The notes beneath the pieces are model-generated. The model saw only the letters and a list, made by a program, of their open reading frames with translations, was not told where the DNA came from and made no database searches. Position numbers and translations under genes: made by a program. DNA of 64,000 nt, taken from the NCBI RefSeq assembly GCF_010993955.1, contig NZ_WIXL01000001.1, forward strand, positions 35,317 to 99,316, given 5' to 3'. Below are positions 23,333 to 32,397 of this stretch, in pieces (the first letter of the stretch is position 1; the number at the start of each line of letters is the position of its first letter). Source of the DNA: Oceanobacillus halotolerans (GTDB taxonomy: Bacteria > Bacillota > Bacilli > Bacillales > Amphibacillaceae).

Positions 23333-23940
23333 GAGAAGTAACTGCTAGTGGACAAACAGTTGAAGAAGCGGTCCAATCAGCATTAAAGCAGTTAAACACC
23401 ACTCGGGACCAAGTTGATATTGATGTTATTGATGAAGGAAAAAAAGGGTTATTAGGTGTATTTGGTTCAAAACGCGCGATTGTAAAAGTTAAACGTCGCA
23501 AAAATCAAGTCGAAAAAGCAAAAGCTTTTCTATATGATGTAACTAGTAATATGAATGTAGATGTGGAAGTAACGTCTACGGTAGAAGAGAATCATGTTAC
23601 ATTTGACCTTACTGGAGAAAATATTGCAATATTAATTGGTAAAAGAGGTCAAACATTAAATGCGCTGCAATATTTAGTACAACTTATTATTAATAAACAA
23701 GGAAATGAATATTATACTGTTAGCGTTGATGCTGAAGGATATCGTAGTCGTAGAAAAGAGACATTAGAATCCTTAGCATTAAAAATGGCTGATAAGGCAG
23801 TGAGTCTTCAAAAAAAGGTTGCATTAGAACCAATGCCAGCATTTGAACGTAAAATCATTCACAATGTGTTACAGCAAAAGGATGTCTCCACTTATTCGGA
23901 TGGTGTAGAACCACATCGTCATATTGTTATAAAACCATAA
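23329..23940 (+). CDS. jag: RNA-binding protein Jag (KhpB)
   Basis: Jag/KhpB binds RNA with KhpA and affects cell division and wall elongation in Firmicutes. The 203 residues show a Jag-N domain ([16 protein letters not shown], residues 3-18), a KH domain with [17 protein letters not shown] near 108, and an R3H domain at the C-terminus (residues 140-203, [10 protein letters not shown]). The GTG start overlaps the yidC stop. A hairpin terminator follows at 23953-23984. Confidence 0.96.
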   Translation: MREVTASGQTVEEAVQSALKQLNTTRDQVDIDVIDEGKKGLLGVFGSKRAIVKVKRRKNQVEKAKAFLYDVTSNMNVDVEVTSTVEENHVTFDLTGENIAILIGKRGQTLNALQYLVQLIINKQGNEYYTVSVDAEGYRSRRKETLESLALKMADKAVSLQKKVALEPMPAFERKIIHNVLQQKDVSTYSDGVEPHRHIVIKP

Positions 23941-23952
23941 TAGTTTAGCGAG

Positions 23953-23984
23953 AGCCCCTTAGTGATCTAAGGGGCTTCTTTTTA
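23953..23984 (+). terminator. Terminator after jag
   Basis: AGCCCCTTAG (23953-23962) pairs with CTAAGGGGCT (23967-23976), followed by TCTTTTTATT. Confidence 0.93.
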
Positions 23985-24067
23985 TTGCATACTTTGGTTT
24001 TTATTAACGGCGTATTTTCTATAGATTGCGACGTAATTTTAGTGAATTGTAGTTTATTTCCGCTCCA

Positions 24068-24424
24068 GACAGTCGCTTTCACCAGGGGCATAAGTGTGAC
24101 ATCTGTTCAAACTATCGTTTTCACAGTGTCTTCTTTACCGCGGACAGACGCTTTTAGCTTCCTCTATAGAAAAGCGGAAGTGCCTGGTTACCTCCGATTA
24201 GAAAACTAGGCTTGTCGCCAAATGGCGAAAGCCATAGTTGCACTTATGCAGTAAGTATTTTCTTATCTGCCAAGCTTAAGCCGAGCCTCGGTGTGGCGCT
24301 TTTTGCGCGTAATGAGGATTGACTTAAGACCTCGAGGGGGTAGGCACTGCAGCTAGACATTGGAAGCAAAAACCGCTTCCTGTGGGATCTTCAGCTGTTG
24401 TTTTTTCCGCAGGAGTCGACTGTC
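24068..24424 (-). repeat. Family A repeat interrupted by family B
   Basis: The ends GACAGTCG (24068-24075) and CGACTGTC (24417-24424) are exact complements but are unlike the GGAAA-type arms of other copies. The 58-base module is recognisable at about 24076-24140; the central part is replaced by family B sequence. Confidence 0.7.
24170..24361 (+). repeat. Family B dispersed repeat, full copy
   Basis: Near its ends AGTGCCT (24179-24185) pairs with AGGCACT (24342-24348). The core reads GATTAGAAAACTAGGCTTGT, then a small hairpin TCGCC-AAAT-GGCGA, then AGTTGCACTTATGCAG. It is inserted within a family A copy. Confidence 0.8.
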
Positions 24425-24491
24425 CTACGCTCCAATCAACTGTTTTATTAGGAACATAAATGATACGAATTGGAATGCACAAATCAGCGTA

Positions 24492-24600
24492 GGAAAAACA
24501 CGAAGACTCCTGCGGCGGGATCAGTGGCCTAAGTGAGACCCCACAGTGCGATAGCCCGAGGAGGCTCACGAGACACCCGCGGAAAGCGTAGTGTTTTTCC
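24492..24600 (+). repeat. Family A repeat, short form
   Basis: Arms GGAAAAACAC (24492-24501) and GTGTTTTTCC (24591-24600), 109 bases in all, without the 58-base module. CTGCGGCGGG and CACCCGCGG supply the inner helix. Confidence 0.88.
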
Positions 24601-24832
24601 GAAGCGAGTGATAGCACTATCATAATATCAAGTTACGTCACAATTTACATCAACTATTCATTAGGAGTTATTACTATAAAAGCAATAATCATCTTCTGGA
24701 AAACAGCCTTTTTTTCTCATCATAGTTGATGAGAAAATTTGTCGAAATACACAATTTTAATAATAGATTAATAGTAGGTTAATATTCCCCTGATATACTT
24801 TTTACAATGCTGGTTATTAGGGGGACTATATA

Positions 24833-26548
24833 TTGAATCATTTTAATGGATCTTTAATACAACGAGTAGGTCGTTGGTTTAGAAAAATGCTAATGAAATT
24901 AAGTTTAAGAAATCGTCTCTTAATCCTTTTTATTTTATTAATAACGATATCCATTATGGTAGTAGGGTTTAGTTCTTATTCAAAGTCAAAGAATATGACA
25001 GTTAATTCGATTGAAAATCGATTGGAACGTGAAGTAGAGCTGATGGGGTACATAGCAGATAATTTAAATTTTTTATATGTTAGTGATGATGATTATTTCA
25101 ATCAACAGCTAGAAATGAATATTAGACAACAGCGTGATAAATTACAAGATGAGGGTATAACTTCTGAATATTTTTATATCAACAACAGGGAAGTGACACC
25201 ATTTCAAATAAGTGAAAACGAACTTCCAGCAATTCCAGATTCCATATTAAATCAAATTAGCGAAACAAAGAGTGGAATCATTCATGAAAAAATAAATGGT
25301 CAAGATTATACTTTAACGTTTCAGGAAATGGATGAAGTAAACGGAATATATGTATTATTAGTACCAACCCAATCCTACATAGGACCAGTAAATGAAATGG
25401 CCTATTTTATGATAGCGATTAGTATTGTAAGTATTTTTCTTTCTAGTGGTTTAATTATGTTATTTGTAAGAAGCTTAACGAAGCCACTTATCTCTTTACG
25501 TGAAAAGATGAAAAAGGTTCGTAAAGGAAAATTACATCATTCTGATCCGATTCAGACAACTTTACCTGAGTTAATTTCATTACAAAAAAGCTACTATGCA
25601 ATGATTGATCATATGCGAAGTATGTTAAATGAAATGAAAGAAACAACACATGAATTGGAGCAGACGGGTACTGATTTACAACATTCTTCGGAAGGTACAT
25701 TAGCATCAAATAAACAATTAATTGAAGCGATAAATGTAGTACAGCAAGGTGCTAAACAAACAGCTAGTAGCTCTGAGAAGAATGTAACGATGTTTAGTGA
25801 AATGAAACAAAACATTGAAGGGATGATGTCTAATATAGAAGTCGTTTTTCATAGTTCCGAAGATATGAATGGTTCTGCACAACAAGGTGACAAAAGTATA
25901 ACAGAGTTAATTGATACCATTCATACATTTGAAGAGGATTTTGAACATTTGACTTCCACGATCCAACAAGTTCAACATTATTCCCTTTCCATAACAAAAT
26001 TAGTTGGACTAATACAAGGCATAGCTGAACAGACAAAATTATTATCACTTAATGCATCGATTGAAGCTGCTCGAGCGGGAGAAGCAGGAAAAGGGTTTGC
26101 AGTCGTAGCAAATGAAGTAGGGAAATTAGCAGAACAGTCATCTAGTGCTGCAAATGAAATTACGAATTCCATTTATAAAATGGAGGAGATTACAAAAAGT
26201 GCTTCACTTGAATTTGAACAAATGTTAAATAAAACAAAAACAACATTAAGTGTATCAAACAGGGCTAAAGTATCGACAGATGAATTAATGGCTGAAATTG
26301 CAGAAGTCAATAATAAATTGCAGGGCTTACAAGGTGATTTAAAAGACTTAGGTCATGTATTACCAGTATTAGAACAATCGGCAGTACATTTTTCATCGGT
26401 ATCACAAGAAACGGTAGCAAATGCAGAAGAGATGCTTACAACTAGTAACAAGCAAATTGTTCAGTTAGAAAACACCCATCAAATAGGGCTGAACCTTACT
26501 AACATATCAAAAAGTTTAACGGAGAATATACAACACTATACACTATAG
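24833..26548 (+). CDS. Methyl-accepting chemotaxis protein
   Basis: This 571-residue transmembrane receptor signals to CheA/CheW. It has a TM helix at about 25-46, an extracytoplasmic sensor of about 140 residues, a second TM at about 188-211, a HAMP linker to about 265, and a cytoplasmic signalling domain. The highly conserved hairpin tip reads [21 protein letters not shown], followed by [17 protein letters not shown]. The start is TTG behind GGGGGA. The ligand cannot be read from sequence. It stands alone, flanked by repeats and not near che genes. Confidence 0.95.
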   Translation: MNHFNGSLIQRVGRWFRKMLMKLSLRNRLLILFILLITISIMVVGFSSYSKSKNMTVNSIENRLEREVELMGYIADNLNFLYVSDDDYFNQQLEMNIRQQRDKLQDEGITSEYFYINNREVTPFQISENELPAIPDSILNQISETKSGIIHEKINGQDYTLTFQEMDEVNGIYVLLVPTQSYIGPVNEMAYFMIAISIVSIFLSSGLIMLFVRSLTKPLISLREKMKKVRKGKLHHSDPIQTTLPELISLQKSYYAMIDHMRSMLNEMKETTHELEQTGTDLQHSSEGTLASNKQLIEAINVVQQGAKQTASSSEKNVTMFSEMKQNIEGMMSNIEVVFHSSEDMNGSAQQGDKSITELIDTIHTFEEDFEHLTSTIQQVQHYSLSITKLVGLIQGIAEQTKLLSLNASIEAARAGEAGKGFAVVANEVGKLAEQSSSAANEITNSIYKMEEITKSASLEFEQMLNKTKTTLSVSNRAKVSTDELMAEIAEVNNKLQGLQGDLKDLGHVLPVLEQSAVHFSSVSQETVANAEEMLTTSNKQIVQLENTHQIGLNLTNISKSLTENIQHYTL

Positions 26549-26574
26549 TATGAAAGAAGAAACGAGAACAAAAG

Positions 26575-26748
26575 TGCAAGTGCCTTGATCACCCCCGATT
26601 AGAAAACTGGCTTTTCGCCAAGTGGCGAAAGCCTTAGTTGCACTTATGCAGTAAGTATTTTCTTATCTGCCAAGTATAAGCCAAGCCTCGACGTGGCGTT
26701 TTTTACGCGTAATGAGGATTGGCTTATGACCTCTAGGGGGAACACTGG
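26575..26748 (+). repeat. Family B dispersed repeat
   Basis: Closely similar to the 24.2 kb copy: CCCCCGATTAGAAAACTGGC, hairpin TCGCC-AAGT-GGCGA, AGTTGCACTTATGCAG, then AATGAGGATTGGCTTA and CTAGGGGG. It starts about 25 bases past the chemoreceptor stop. Two further hairpins follow: GCATCC/GGATGC (about 26765-26795) and GCCCTTCA/TGAAGGGC (about 26899-26930). There is no gene in 26549-27078. Confidence 0.82.
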
Positions 26749-26970
26749 TCGATGAAAACTCGGGCATCCCTATGTCTATCGGCACTAGGATGCCAATCGC
26801 TCGAAGCTGGACGTGGCCTTTCCTATACAAGGCTGTAATAACGCCAACTTTTTATACTTTTGTATGAAAACATTTCTATAAAAGACAACACTAAGCTAGG
26901 CCCTTCATTATTACTTTTTTGAAGGGCTTAATTGCATTACAATAAATTAGTGATCCATTTTCATGATAGA

Positions 26971-27000
26971 TGGTGGCTCGCTCAAGGCGAGCCATGATTG
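26971..27000 (+). terminator. GC-rich hairpin, possible terminator
   Basis: GGCTCGC and GCGAGCC form a stem with a short loop, followed by a T-rich stretch. It lies 420 bases past the chemoreceptor stop, so it may belong to repeat sequence instead. Confidence 0.4.
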
Positions 27001-27013
27001 TTTCTTACCACAT

Positions 27014-27052
27014 AAGAAAGCCTGGTATGTAAGGACATCCAGGCTTTCTTTC
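27014..27052 (-). terminator. Bidirectional terminator of the pst operon
   Basis: AAGAAAGCCTGG (27014-27025) pairs perfectly with CCAGGCTTTCTT (27039-27050), with T-rich flanks on either strand. It lies 27 bases past the pstA stop and marks the end of the operon before any pstB. Confidence 0.9.
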
Positions 27053-27078
27053 TATATTAAAAAAGGGGGTAACCATAA

Positions 27079-27963
27079 TTAATATCTTTTTTGAAATTTA
27101 TTTCGAATCAAGACTGCAACTGCATTTAATATAAACAGTAATAAAAGTAAAACTATAATGGTTGCTGCTGCTAAATTCGCATATTCTGCTTCTAAAGGAG
27201 AATCTAGTGTCCAATAGTAAATTTGCATCGGGAGTACTGTGAATTTATCGAATATCCCTTCTGGAAAAGGAATTAATAAAGCAGGTATGCCTAAAACGGT
27301 TAATGGTGCTGTTTCCCCAATTGCTCGAGAAAGAGCTAAAATAGATCCAGTTAAAATACCAGGTAGTGCAGCAGGCATAATAATATTTTTAACCGTTTGC
27401 CATTTTGTTGCCCCTAGTCCATAAGAGGCTTCACTGAGATGTTGTGGAACAGCCCGTATAGCTTCTTGTGCTGCTACAATCACAATAGGTAAAATAAGTA
27501 AAGCAAGTGTCAAACCTCCAGCTAATACGATATTTCCCATATCCATTGCTCGAACAAATACTGTTAGGCCTAATAAACCGTAAACGATAGACGGGACACC
27601 AGCAAGGTTGGAAATATTCATTTGGATGAAACTATTTATGCGGCCCTTTTTGGCATACAATTCAAGATAAATAGCGGTACCAATCCCTATTATTAATGTA
27701 ACAGGGATTACAACGGCCATTAACCAAACGGTTCCAAGTAATGCTCCCATAATGCCAGCACGCCCAGGATCGGTTGATAATCTTCCAGTTAAAAAATTAA
27801 AATCAAGCCAGCTGACTCCTTGTGATAGGACTCGAAAAATAAGAATTGCTAATACAATTAGGCCAAAAAGGGTAGATAACAAAAAGATATATTTAAATAG
27901 TGTATTCGCAAATAAACGGGTATGCATCCTTTTCTGTATTTGCATTTGATCTACATACTTCAT
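27079..27963 (-). CDS. pstA: Phosphate ABC transporter permease PstA
   Basis: PstA and PstC form the membrane channel of the high-affinity phosphate importer. The 294-residue protein has six predicted TM helices and the permease loop EASYGLGATKWQTVKNIIMPAA that docks the ATPase. ATG 27963 overlaps the pstC stop by one base, with GGGAGG 7 bases upstream; the TTG one codon earlier is less likely. In other Bacillaceae the next gene is pstB. Here a strong terminator follows at once, so the ATPase must be encoded elsewhere. Confidence 0.96.
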   Translation of the reverse strand: MKYVDQMQIQKRMHTRLFANTLFKYIFLLSTLFGLIVLAILIFRVLSQGVSWLDFNFLTGRLSTDPGRAGIMGALLGTVWLMAVVIPVTLIIGIGTAIYLELYAKKGRINSFIQMNISNLAGVPSIVYGLLGLTVFVRAMDMGNIVLAGGLTLALLILPIVIVAAQEAIRAVPQHLSEASYGLGATKWQTVKNIIMPAALPGILTGSILALSRAIGETAPLTVLGIPALLIPFPEGIFDKFTVLPMQIYYWTLDSPLEAEYANLAAATIIVLLLLLFILNAVAVLIRNKFQKRY

Positions 27964-28919
27964 CAATATTCCTCCCTAAACTTACGAGAAATAAAACGGG
28001 CGAATATATTCATCAATAAGGTAAATACAAATAGTGTCATGGCAACAGCATAGAGACTGTAATAGATAGTCGATCCTGCTGCTGCTTCTCCTCCTGCAAC
28101 TTCTACGATATATGCTGTCATTGTTTGCATGGATTGCGTAACATCAAATGTAAAGTTTTTTGAACTTCCACTAGCAATTGTCACAATCATTGTTTCCCCA
28201 ATTGCACGAGATATGGCAAGAACAAAAGATGCGATAATACCAGAAAAAGCAGCTGGAATGACAATACGGAATGTCGTCTCTAATTTGGTTGCTCCCATTG
28301 CTAAGGCTCCTTCACGCATGGAATTAGGAACGGAAACAAGCGCATCTTCTGAGAGAGAAGCTATCATTGGAATGATCATTACGCCCATAACTAGTCCAGG
28401 ACTTAAGATATTGGTCACTTCCAAGTCTGGAATGATATATCGTAATACAGGCGTTACGAATGTGAAAGCAAAAAAACCATAGACAATGGTCGGGATACCA
28501 GCAAGTATCTCCAACAATGGTTTTAACACTCTTCTCGCTTTATCTGAAGCATATTCACTCAAATATACAGCAGTCATTATTCCAATGGGACCTGCTACAA
28601 GTATTGCGATAAAAGATGAAAGAATGGTTCCATTAATAAGTGGTAAGATACCAAATTCAGGATTTTGACTTAATGGTTTTAAAACGGTTCCTGTAAAGAA
28701 ATCCATGATAGGGACTTGTTTAAAAAATTCAATTGTCTCACTTAATAACGTATAAATAATACCAATCGTAGTCAGTATAGAAATAGTTGCAATAAGGAAG
28801 AGGCCAGTTGGAATAAGCTTCTCAATTAGGTAGGATAGGTTTTTCTTCTGCTTTTTTTGTTCAATGGCAGCTCTAACATTTATTGCGTTACTTTTGGTTG
28901 ATTCACTCTTCGTTGTCAT
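27963..28919 (-). CDS. pstC: Phosphate ABC transporter permease PstC
   Basis: PstC is the second permease subunit. The 318 residues include a longer cytoplasmic N-terminus (about 30 residues), six TM helices, an IPTIVYGFFAFTFV segment shared by PstC proteins, and the EAA-type loop EGALAMGATKLETTFRIVIPAA. GGAGG lies 8 bases before the ATG. It follows pstS by 99 bases and overlaps pstA by one base. Confidence 0.96.
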   Translation of the reverse strand: MTTKSESTKSNAINVRAAIEQKKQKKNLSYLIEKLIPTGLFLIATISILTTIGIIYTLLSETIEFFKQVPIMDFFTGTVLKPLSQNPEFGILPLINGTILSSFIAILVAGPIGIMTAVYLSEYASDKARRVLKPLLEILAGIPTIVYGFFAFTFVTPVLRYIIPDLEVTNILSPGLVMGVMIIPMIASLSEDALVSVPNSMREGALAMGATKLETTFRIVIPAAFSGIIASFVLAISRAIGETMIVTIASGSSKNFTFDVTQSMQTMTAYIVEVAGGEAAAGSTIYYSLYAVAMTLFVFTLLMNIFARFISRKFREEY

Positions 28920-29018
28920 ACAATTTGCCTCCTTTTAAAACATAGACGTAGCAGGAAGGTGAGGACAGAAGATATCTGTCCTCACCTATGCATTGCATTC
29001 TTGTATTCAAATGATTTA

Positions 29019-30032
29019 TTATTGAAGGCCTTCTAAGTCTTCTATTAAGCTTTGTGCTTCTTCTTCTGGAATTGGCGCAAAGCCTGTTTCACCAGCAAAA
29101 TTGTTTACGTTATTCATCGCCCAAATAGCGTAGTCTAATACTTGAGGTTTTTCTTTAGCATGATCGACATTTAAGTACGTAAATACTGGGCGAGTAAATT
29201 CTGCATATTCTCCATCTTCAGCTATTGTGTCAAGAGATGGTTCAACTGGTCCATTGCCAAAATCAACGTTTACAGCTTGTAATTTATCTTGATTATTGAC
29301 ATAGTATCCAAATCCGAAAAATCCGATTGCATTGACATCTTCAGATACTAGTGTAACGAGTGTAGAATATTCTTGTTGAAGATCTGCATCAGCTACCATA
29401 TCTTTTTCTTCTAAAATATTTTCATAAAAGAATTCATACGTACCATGGTTTTCATTTGGACCTACTGGTTGAATTTCCTCGTCTGGCCAATCAGGATTAA
29501 TGTCAGACCATGTTTCAACTCCGCCATCAGCAAGGAAGATGCTTTTAATTTCTTCTGGAGTCATTTCTGTTGCCCAATCATTTTCTGGATGAATGACAAA
29601 TGATAGTCCATCTAAGGCAACCTTTAATTCTTTTACTTCCATTCCTAGTTCATCTGCTTTTGCTTGTTCTTCATCTTTAATTAAGCGGGAAGCATCATTA
29701 AAGTCTGTTCCATCTTCTACTAAAAACTTTTCAAATCCAGCACTTGTTCCTGAACGACTTACTTCAACAGATACATTTGGTTGTTCATTTAGCATATATT
29801 CTTCAGCTAATTTAGACATTAATGGATAAACCGTTCCAGATCCATCAATGACAACACTGCCTTCTAATTCGTCTGATTCTGATTCACTATTTGTTTCCCC
29901 ATTTTCACTGGTATTATCAGAAGATGCTTCCCCGTTATCTCCATTGCTTTCCTCAGCTTCTGTACCACATGCTGAAATCGTTACAATAACAGCAGCTAAT
30001 AAGATAAATAAAAAGTAATTTCTAAATTTCAT
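29019..30032 (-). CDS. pstS: Phosphate-binding lipoprotein PstS
   Basis: PstS captures phosphate outside the cell for PstCA. The 337-residue precursor has a lipoprotein signal ending at VTISAC with Cys22, then an acidic Ser/Glu/Asn linker of about 40 residues, then a PBP-like domain (SVVIDGSGTVYPLMSKLAEE, SRSGTSAGF phosphate-loop residues). ATG 30032 has GGGGAGG 7 bases upstream; the longer ORF start lacks a site. Two Pho-type repeats lie about 100 bases upstream, so phosphate starvation control is likely. Confidence 0.96.
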   Translation of the reverse strand: MKFRNYFLFILLAAVIVTISACGTEAEESNGDNGEASSDNTSENGETNSESESDELEGSVVIDGSGTVYPLMSKLAEEYMLNEQPNVSVEVSRSGTSAGFEKFLVEDGTDFNDASRLIKDEEQAKADELGMEVKELKVALDGLSFVIHPENDWATEMTPEEIKSIFLADGGVETWSDINPDWPDEEIQPVGPNENHGTYEFFYENILEEKDMVADADLQQEYSTLVTLVSEDVNAIGFFGFGYYVNNQDKLQAVNVDFGNGPVEPSLDTIAEDGEYAEFTRPVFTYLNVDHAKEKPQVLDYAIWAMNNVNNFAGETGFAPIPEEEAQSLIEDLEGLQ

Positions 30033-30128
30033 TAAAATGTCCTCCCCTTTAGAATTAATTATTTTTTGAAAGATTATCTCTCTCAACTTTTAGTATAGTA
30101 GGTGTTTATTAAGGGAGTATGTTGCTAC

Positions 30129-30145
30129 TGTAAAGATTTTGTAAA
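30129..30145 (-). promoter_or_regulatory. Pho-box-like direct repeat upstream of pstS
   Basis: On the minus strand TTTACA-N5-TTTACA has an 11-base period, matching the PhoP target pattern TT(A/T/C)A(C/T)A. A weaker third half (TAACAA) lies one further period upstream. On the other strand it reads TGTAAA-N5-TGTAAA, which also fits the WalR pattern, so the regulator is inferred from the phosphate genes. Confidence 0.65.
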
Positions 30146-30184
30146 TGCCTTTGTTAGTTTTGGTACTTTTCGCATATTTTGTTG

Positions 30185-30400
30185 TTTCCTCACTACTGGA
30201 GTTTATAGATAATGCGACGTAAAGTTTTAGCTATAATTATTACTTCGGAAAATCGCTTTTTCTCATTCAGCGATGGTTAAGTGCCTGTATTCACACAGCG
30301 TTGGATGGGAGTAAGTCATGTTAAAGTTACGTCGAGATATAAATGAACGATTCATCAGGGTTCATACTTGAAAAAGCAACAATCTTTTAGAAAACTGCCT
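30185..30400. repeat. Family A outer-arm remnant between pstS and the yozQ-like gene
   Basis: ATAATGCGACGTAAAGTTTTAG (about 30211) and its inverted partner GTTAAAGTTACGTCGAGA (about 30321) are family A outer arms. AAGCAACAATCTTTTAGAAA (30374-30393) is the boundary motif seen at 59.65 kb. The core is degenerate. The gap 30033-30486 has no gene. Confidence 0.5.
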
Positions 30401-30486
30401 TAGTGTTAGCTTGTTCATTTGATTTTTACTCATAATTTTCGTTTTGTTGTAAAACATAGGTACAGATATGTAAAGGAGGGGTAAAT

Positions 30487-30723
30487 GTGGATAAAAAGAA
30501 CCGAGAAACGTTGGATAATGCAGAAAAAGTAGCTGGAAAAATGTATGATCCATCTGACTATAACCGTAATGACCAAGCTTCAAAAGGGATGGCAATTACA
30601 CATGAGCAGGTTTCAGATGATTATACAGAAGGAACAATTGATGGAAAAATTGATGAAATAAATGAGCAAGGTGAGGTTACTGATCACGAAGGTGAAGCAA
30701 TAAAACGAAATAGAAATGAATAA
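30487..30723 (+). CDS. YozQ-like small hydrophilic protein (DUF4025)
   Basis: The 78-residue acidic protein contains DPSDYNRNDQASKGMAITHEQ, which resembles the core of B. subtilis YozQ (DUF4025), and continues VSDDYTEGTID. It has no TM segment, signal peptide or cysteine. The start is GTG behind AAAGGAGGGG. The gene is monocistronic, ended by a hairpin at 30798-30834. The function of the family is unknown. Confidence 0.8.
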   Translation: MDKKNRETLDNAEKVAGKMYDPSDYNRNDQASKGMAITHEQVSDDYTEGTIDGKIDEINEQGEVTDHEGEAIKRNRNE

Positions 30724-30797
30724 AAATGTGTGTATTTTGGAATACTTATAGTAGGTAAAAAATGTCTTGAAATTAAGATGAAAGAAGTTTATGATTA

Positions 30798-30836
30798 AAA
30801 TCTGTTTGTCCACATGTGGATAAACAGATTTTTTTA
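30798..30836 (+). terminator. Terminator built from opposed DnaA-box-like sequences
   Basis: AAATCTGTTT-GTCCACATGTGGA-TAAACAGATTT is a near-perfect palindrome followed by TTTTTTT. Its arms contain TTGTCCACA (30806-30814, one mismatch) and TGTGGATAA (30815-30823, perfect). Confidence 0.8.
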
Positions 30837-30860
30837 CGACATTAAAAAATCAATTAACAC

Positions 30861-30942
30861 TGTGGATAACTTTATTTTTTTAGACATATGTGGTATTCTA
30901 TTAAGTTAGTGGATAAAATCACTAATGATGAATTGTGGATAA
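30861..30942. promoter_or_regulatory. DnaA-box cluster upstream of mnmE
   Basis: Perfect TGTGGATAA boxes lie at 30861-30869 and 30934-30942, and AGTGGATAA (one mismatch) at 30908-30916. All three face the same way. They precede the mnmE start by 55-135 bases, about 9 kb from oriC. Confidence 0.75.
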
Positions 30943-30996
30943 TAAATAAAAAGAATAAATATAGATAGAAATCCTTATATGACGGAGGTGAAGAAG

Positions 30997-32373
30997 ATGG
31001 AGACAGATACAATAACAGCGATATCCACACCGATAGGGGAAGGTGCCATATCGATTGTGCGTTTAAGTGGATCAGAGGCTATTAGTATTGTTGCAGGGCT
31101 TTTTCAAGGGAAGGATCTTGAACAGGTTGATTCCCATACGATTAACTATGGAAAAATAATGGATCCAGAAACAAAAGAGGTAGCAGAAGAAGTAATGGTG
31201 TCGGTCATGCGAGCACCAAAAACATTTACGAGAGAGAATATTGTGGAGATAAATTGTCATGGTGGGATGGTTGCAGTAAATCGAGTATTAGAAATCTTGC
31301 TTTCTCAAGGTGCTCGGCTAGCAGAACCTGGGGAATTCACTAAACGTGCATTTTTGAATGGCCGAATTGACCTATCACAAGCAGAAGCTGTTATGGATTT
31401 AATTCGTGCAAAAACCGATAAAGCAATGAATGTCGCATTAAAGCAAATGGATGGTCGATTGTCTTCATTAATTCAGCGACTCCGTCAAACATTACTAGAA
31501 ACGGTAGCACATGTCGAAGTGAACATCGATTACCCAGAATATGATGATGTAGAAGAAATGTCACATGAAATGATGCGGGAAAAAACAAAAGAAGTAGCTA
31601 GTGAGATCGATGATTTATTACGTGTTGCGCAACAAGGGAAAATTTTACGGGAAGGATTAGCGACAGCTATTATTGGTCGTCCAAACGTTGGAAAATCTTC
31701 CTTAATGAATACGTTGGTGCAAGAAAATAAAGCGATTGTAACCGAAATCCCTGGTACAACCCGTGATATTATTGAAGAATATGTCAATGTACGTGGCGTG
31801 CCTCTACGTTTAGTAGATACTGCTGGAATACGTGAAACAGAAGATATCGTAGAAAAAATTGGTGTGGAACGGTCTAGACAGGTATTAAAAGAATCAGATC
31901 TTATTTTATTTGTATTAAATTACAATGATGCACTATCAGAAGATGATCGTAAACTATTTGAAGCAATAGAAGGGTTAGAATATATCGTTATTATTAATAA
32001 AATGGACTTAGAGCAAAAGCTTGACATGGATGAGGTAAAAGCTTTGGCAGGGGATCGTCCAATCGTTTCGACTTCATTTACAGAAGAAAAGGGAATCGAT
32101 GATTTAGAAACAGCCATTGCTAAAACATTTTTTGCTGGTGATATCGATACTGGTGATATGACGTATGTGTCGAACGTAAGACATATTCAATTATTAAAAC
32201 AGGCTAAACAAGCTTTAGAAGATGCAATGAATAGTTTGGAAATGGAAATGCCTTTAGATATTGTACAAATAGATGTAACACGAACATGGGAGTTTTTAGG
32301 AGAAATTATTGGCGATACGGCGAGTGATAGCTTAATTGATCAGTTGTTCTCGCAATTTTGCTTAGGAAAATAA
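30997..32373 (+). CDS. mnmE: tRNA modification GTPase MnmE
   Basis: MnmE works with MnmG to add the cmnm5 group to wobble uridine in tRNAs reading split codon boxes. The 458-residue protein has an N-terminal tetrahydrofolate-binding domain ([22 protein letters not shown]), a helical domain, a GTPase insert with [10 protein letters not shown] (G1), GTTRDI (G2), DTAG (G3) and NKMD (G4), and the C-terminal FCLGK motif whose cysteine is conserved. ATG 30997 is chosen since GGAGGTG lies 7 bases before it. mnmG follows after 24 bases. Confidence 0.98.
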   Translation: METDTITAISTPIGEGAISIVRLSGSEAISIVAGLFQGKDLEQVDSHTINYGKIMDPETKEVAEEVMVSVMRAPKTFTRENIVEINCHGGMVAVNRVLEILLSQGARLAEPGEFTKRAFLNGRIDLSQAEAVMDLIRAKTDKAMNVALKQMDGRLSSLIQRLRQTLLETVAHVEVNIDYPEYDDVEEMSHEMMREKTKEVASEIDDLLRVAQQGKILREGLATAIIGRPNVGKSSLMNTLVQENKAIVTEIPGTTRDIIEEYVNVRGVPLRLVDTAGIRETEDIVEKIGVERSRQVLKESDLILFVLNYNDALSEDDRKLFEAIEGLEYIVIINKMDLEQKLDMDEVKALAGDRPIVSTSFTEEKGIDDLETAIAKTFFAGDIDTGDMTYVSNVRHIQLLKQAKQALEDAMNSLEMEMPLDIVQIDVTRTWEFLGEIIGDTASDSLIDQLFSQFCLGK

Positions 32374-32397
32374 TAAAAATCGAAAGGGTGAACATCG

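Larger units (their letters stand above)
24005..24665. repeat. Compound family A element with a nested family B copy
   Basis: The 890-base gap between jag and the chemoreceptor holds no credible gene. Outer arms read ATTGCGACGTAATTTTAG (about 24026) and, inverted, AAGTTACGTCACAAT (about 24631). Between them lie an inverted A copy (24068-24424) split by family B (24170-24361), a conserved spacer, and a direct short A copy (24492-24600). An ORF on the minus strand at 24324-24623 is just repeat. Confidence 0.7.

Noticed and set aside
24324-24623. 99-codon open frame on the minus strand
   Set aside because: It spans family B and A repeat sequence, and parallel frames occur in other copies. No ribosome-binding site or protein similarity.
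30806-30823. Paired DnaA boxes as an origin-like element
   Set aside because: The palindrome with a following T run is best read as a terminator for the small gene before it; only the separate boxes at 30861-30942 are kept as a DnaA cluster.
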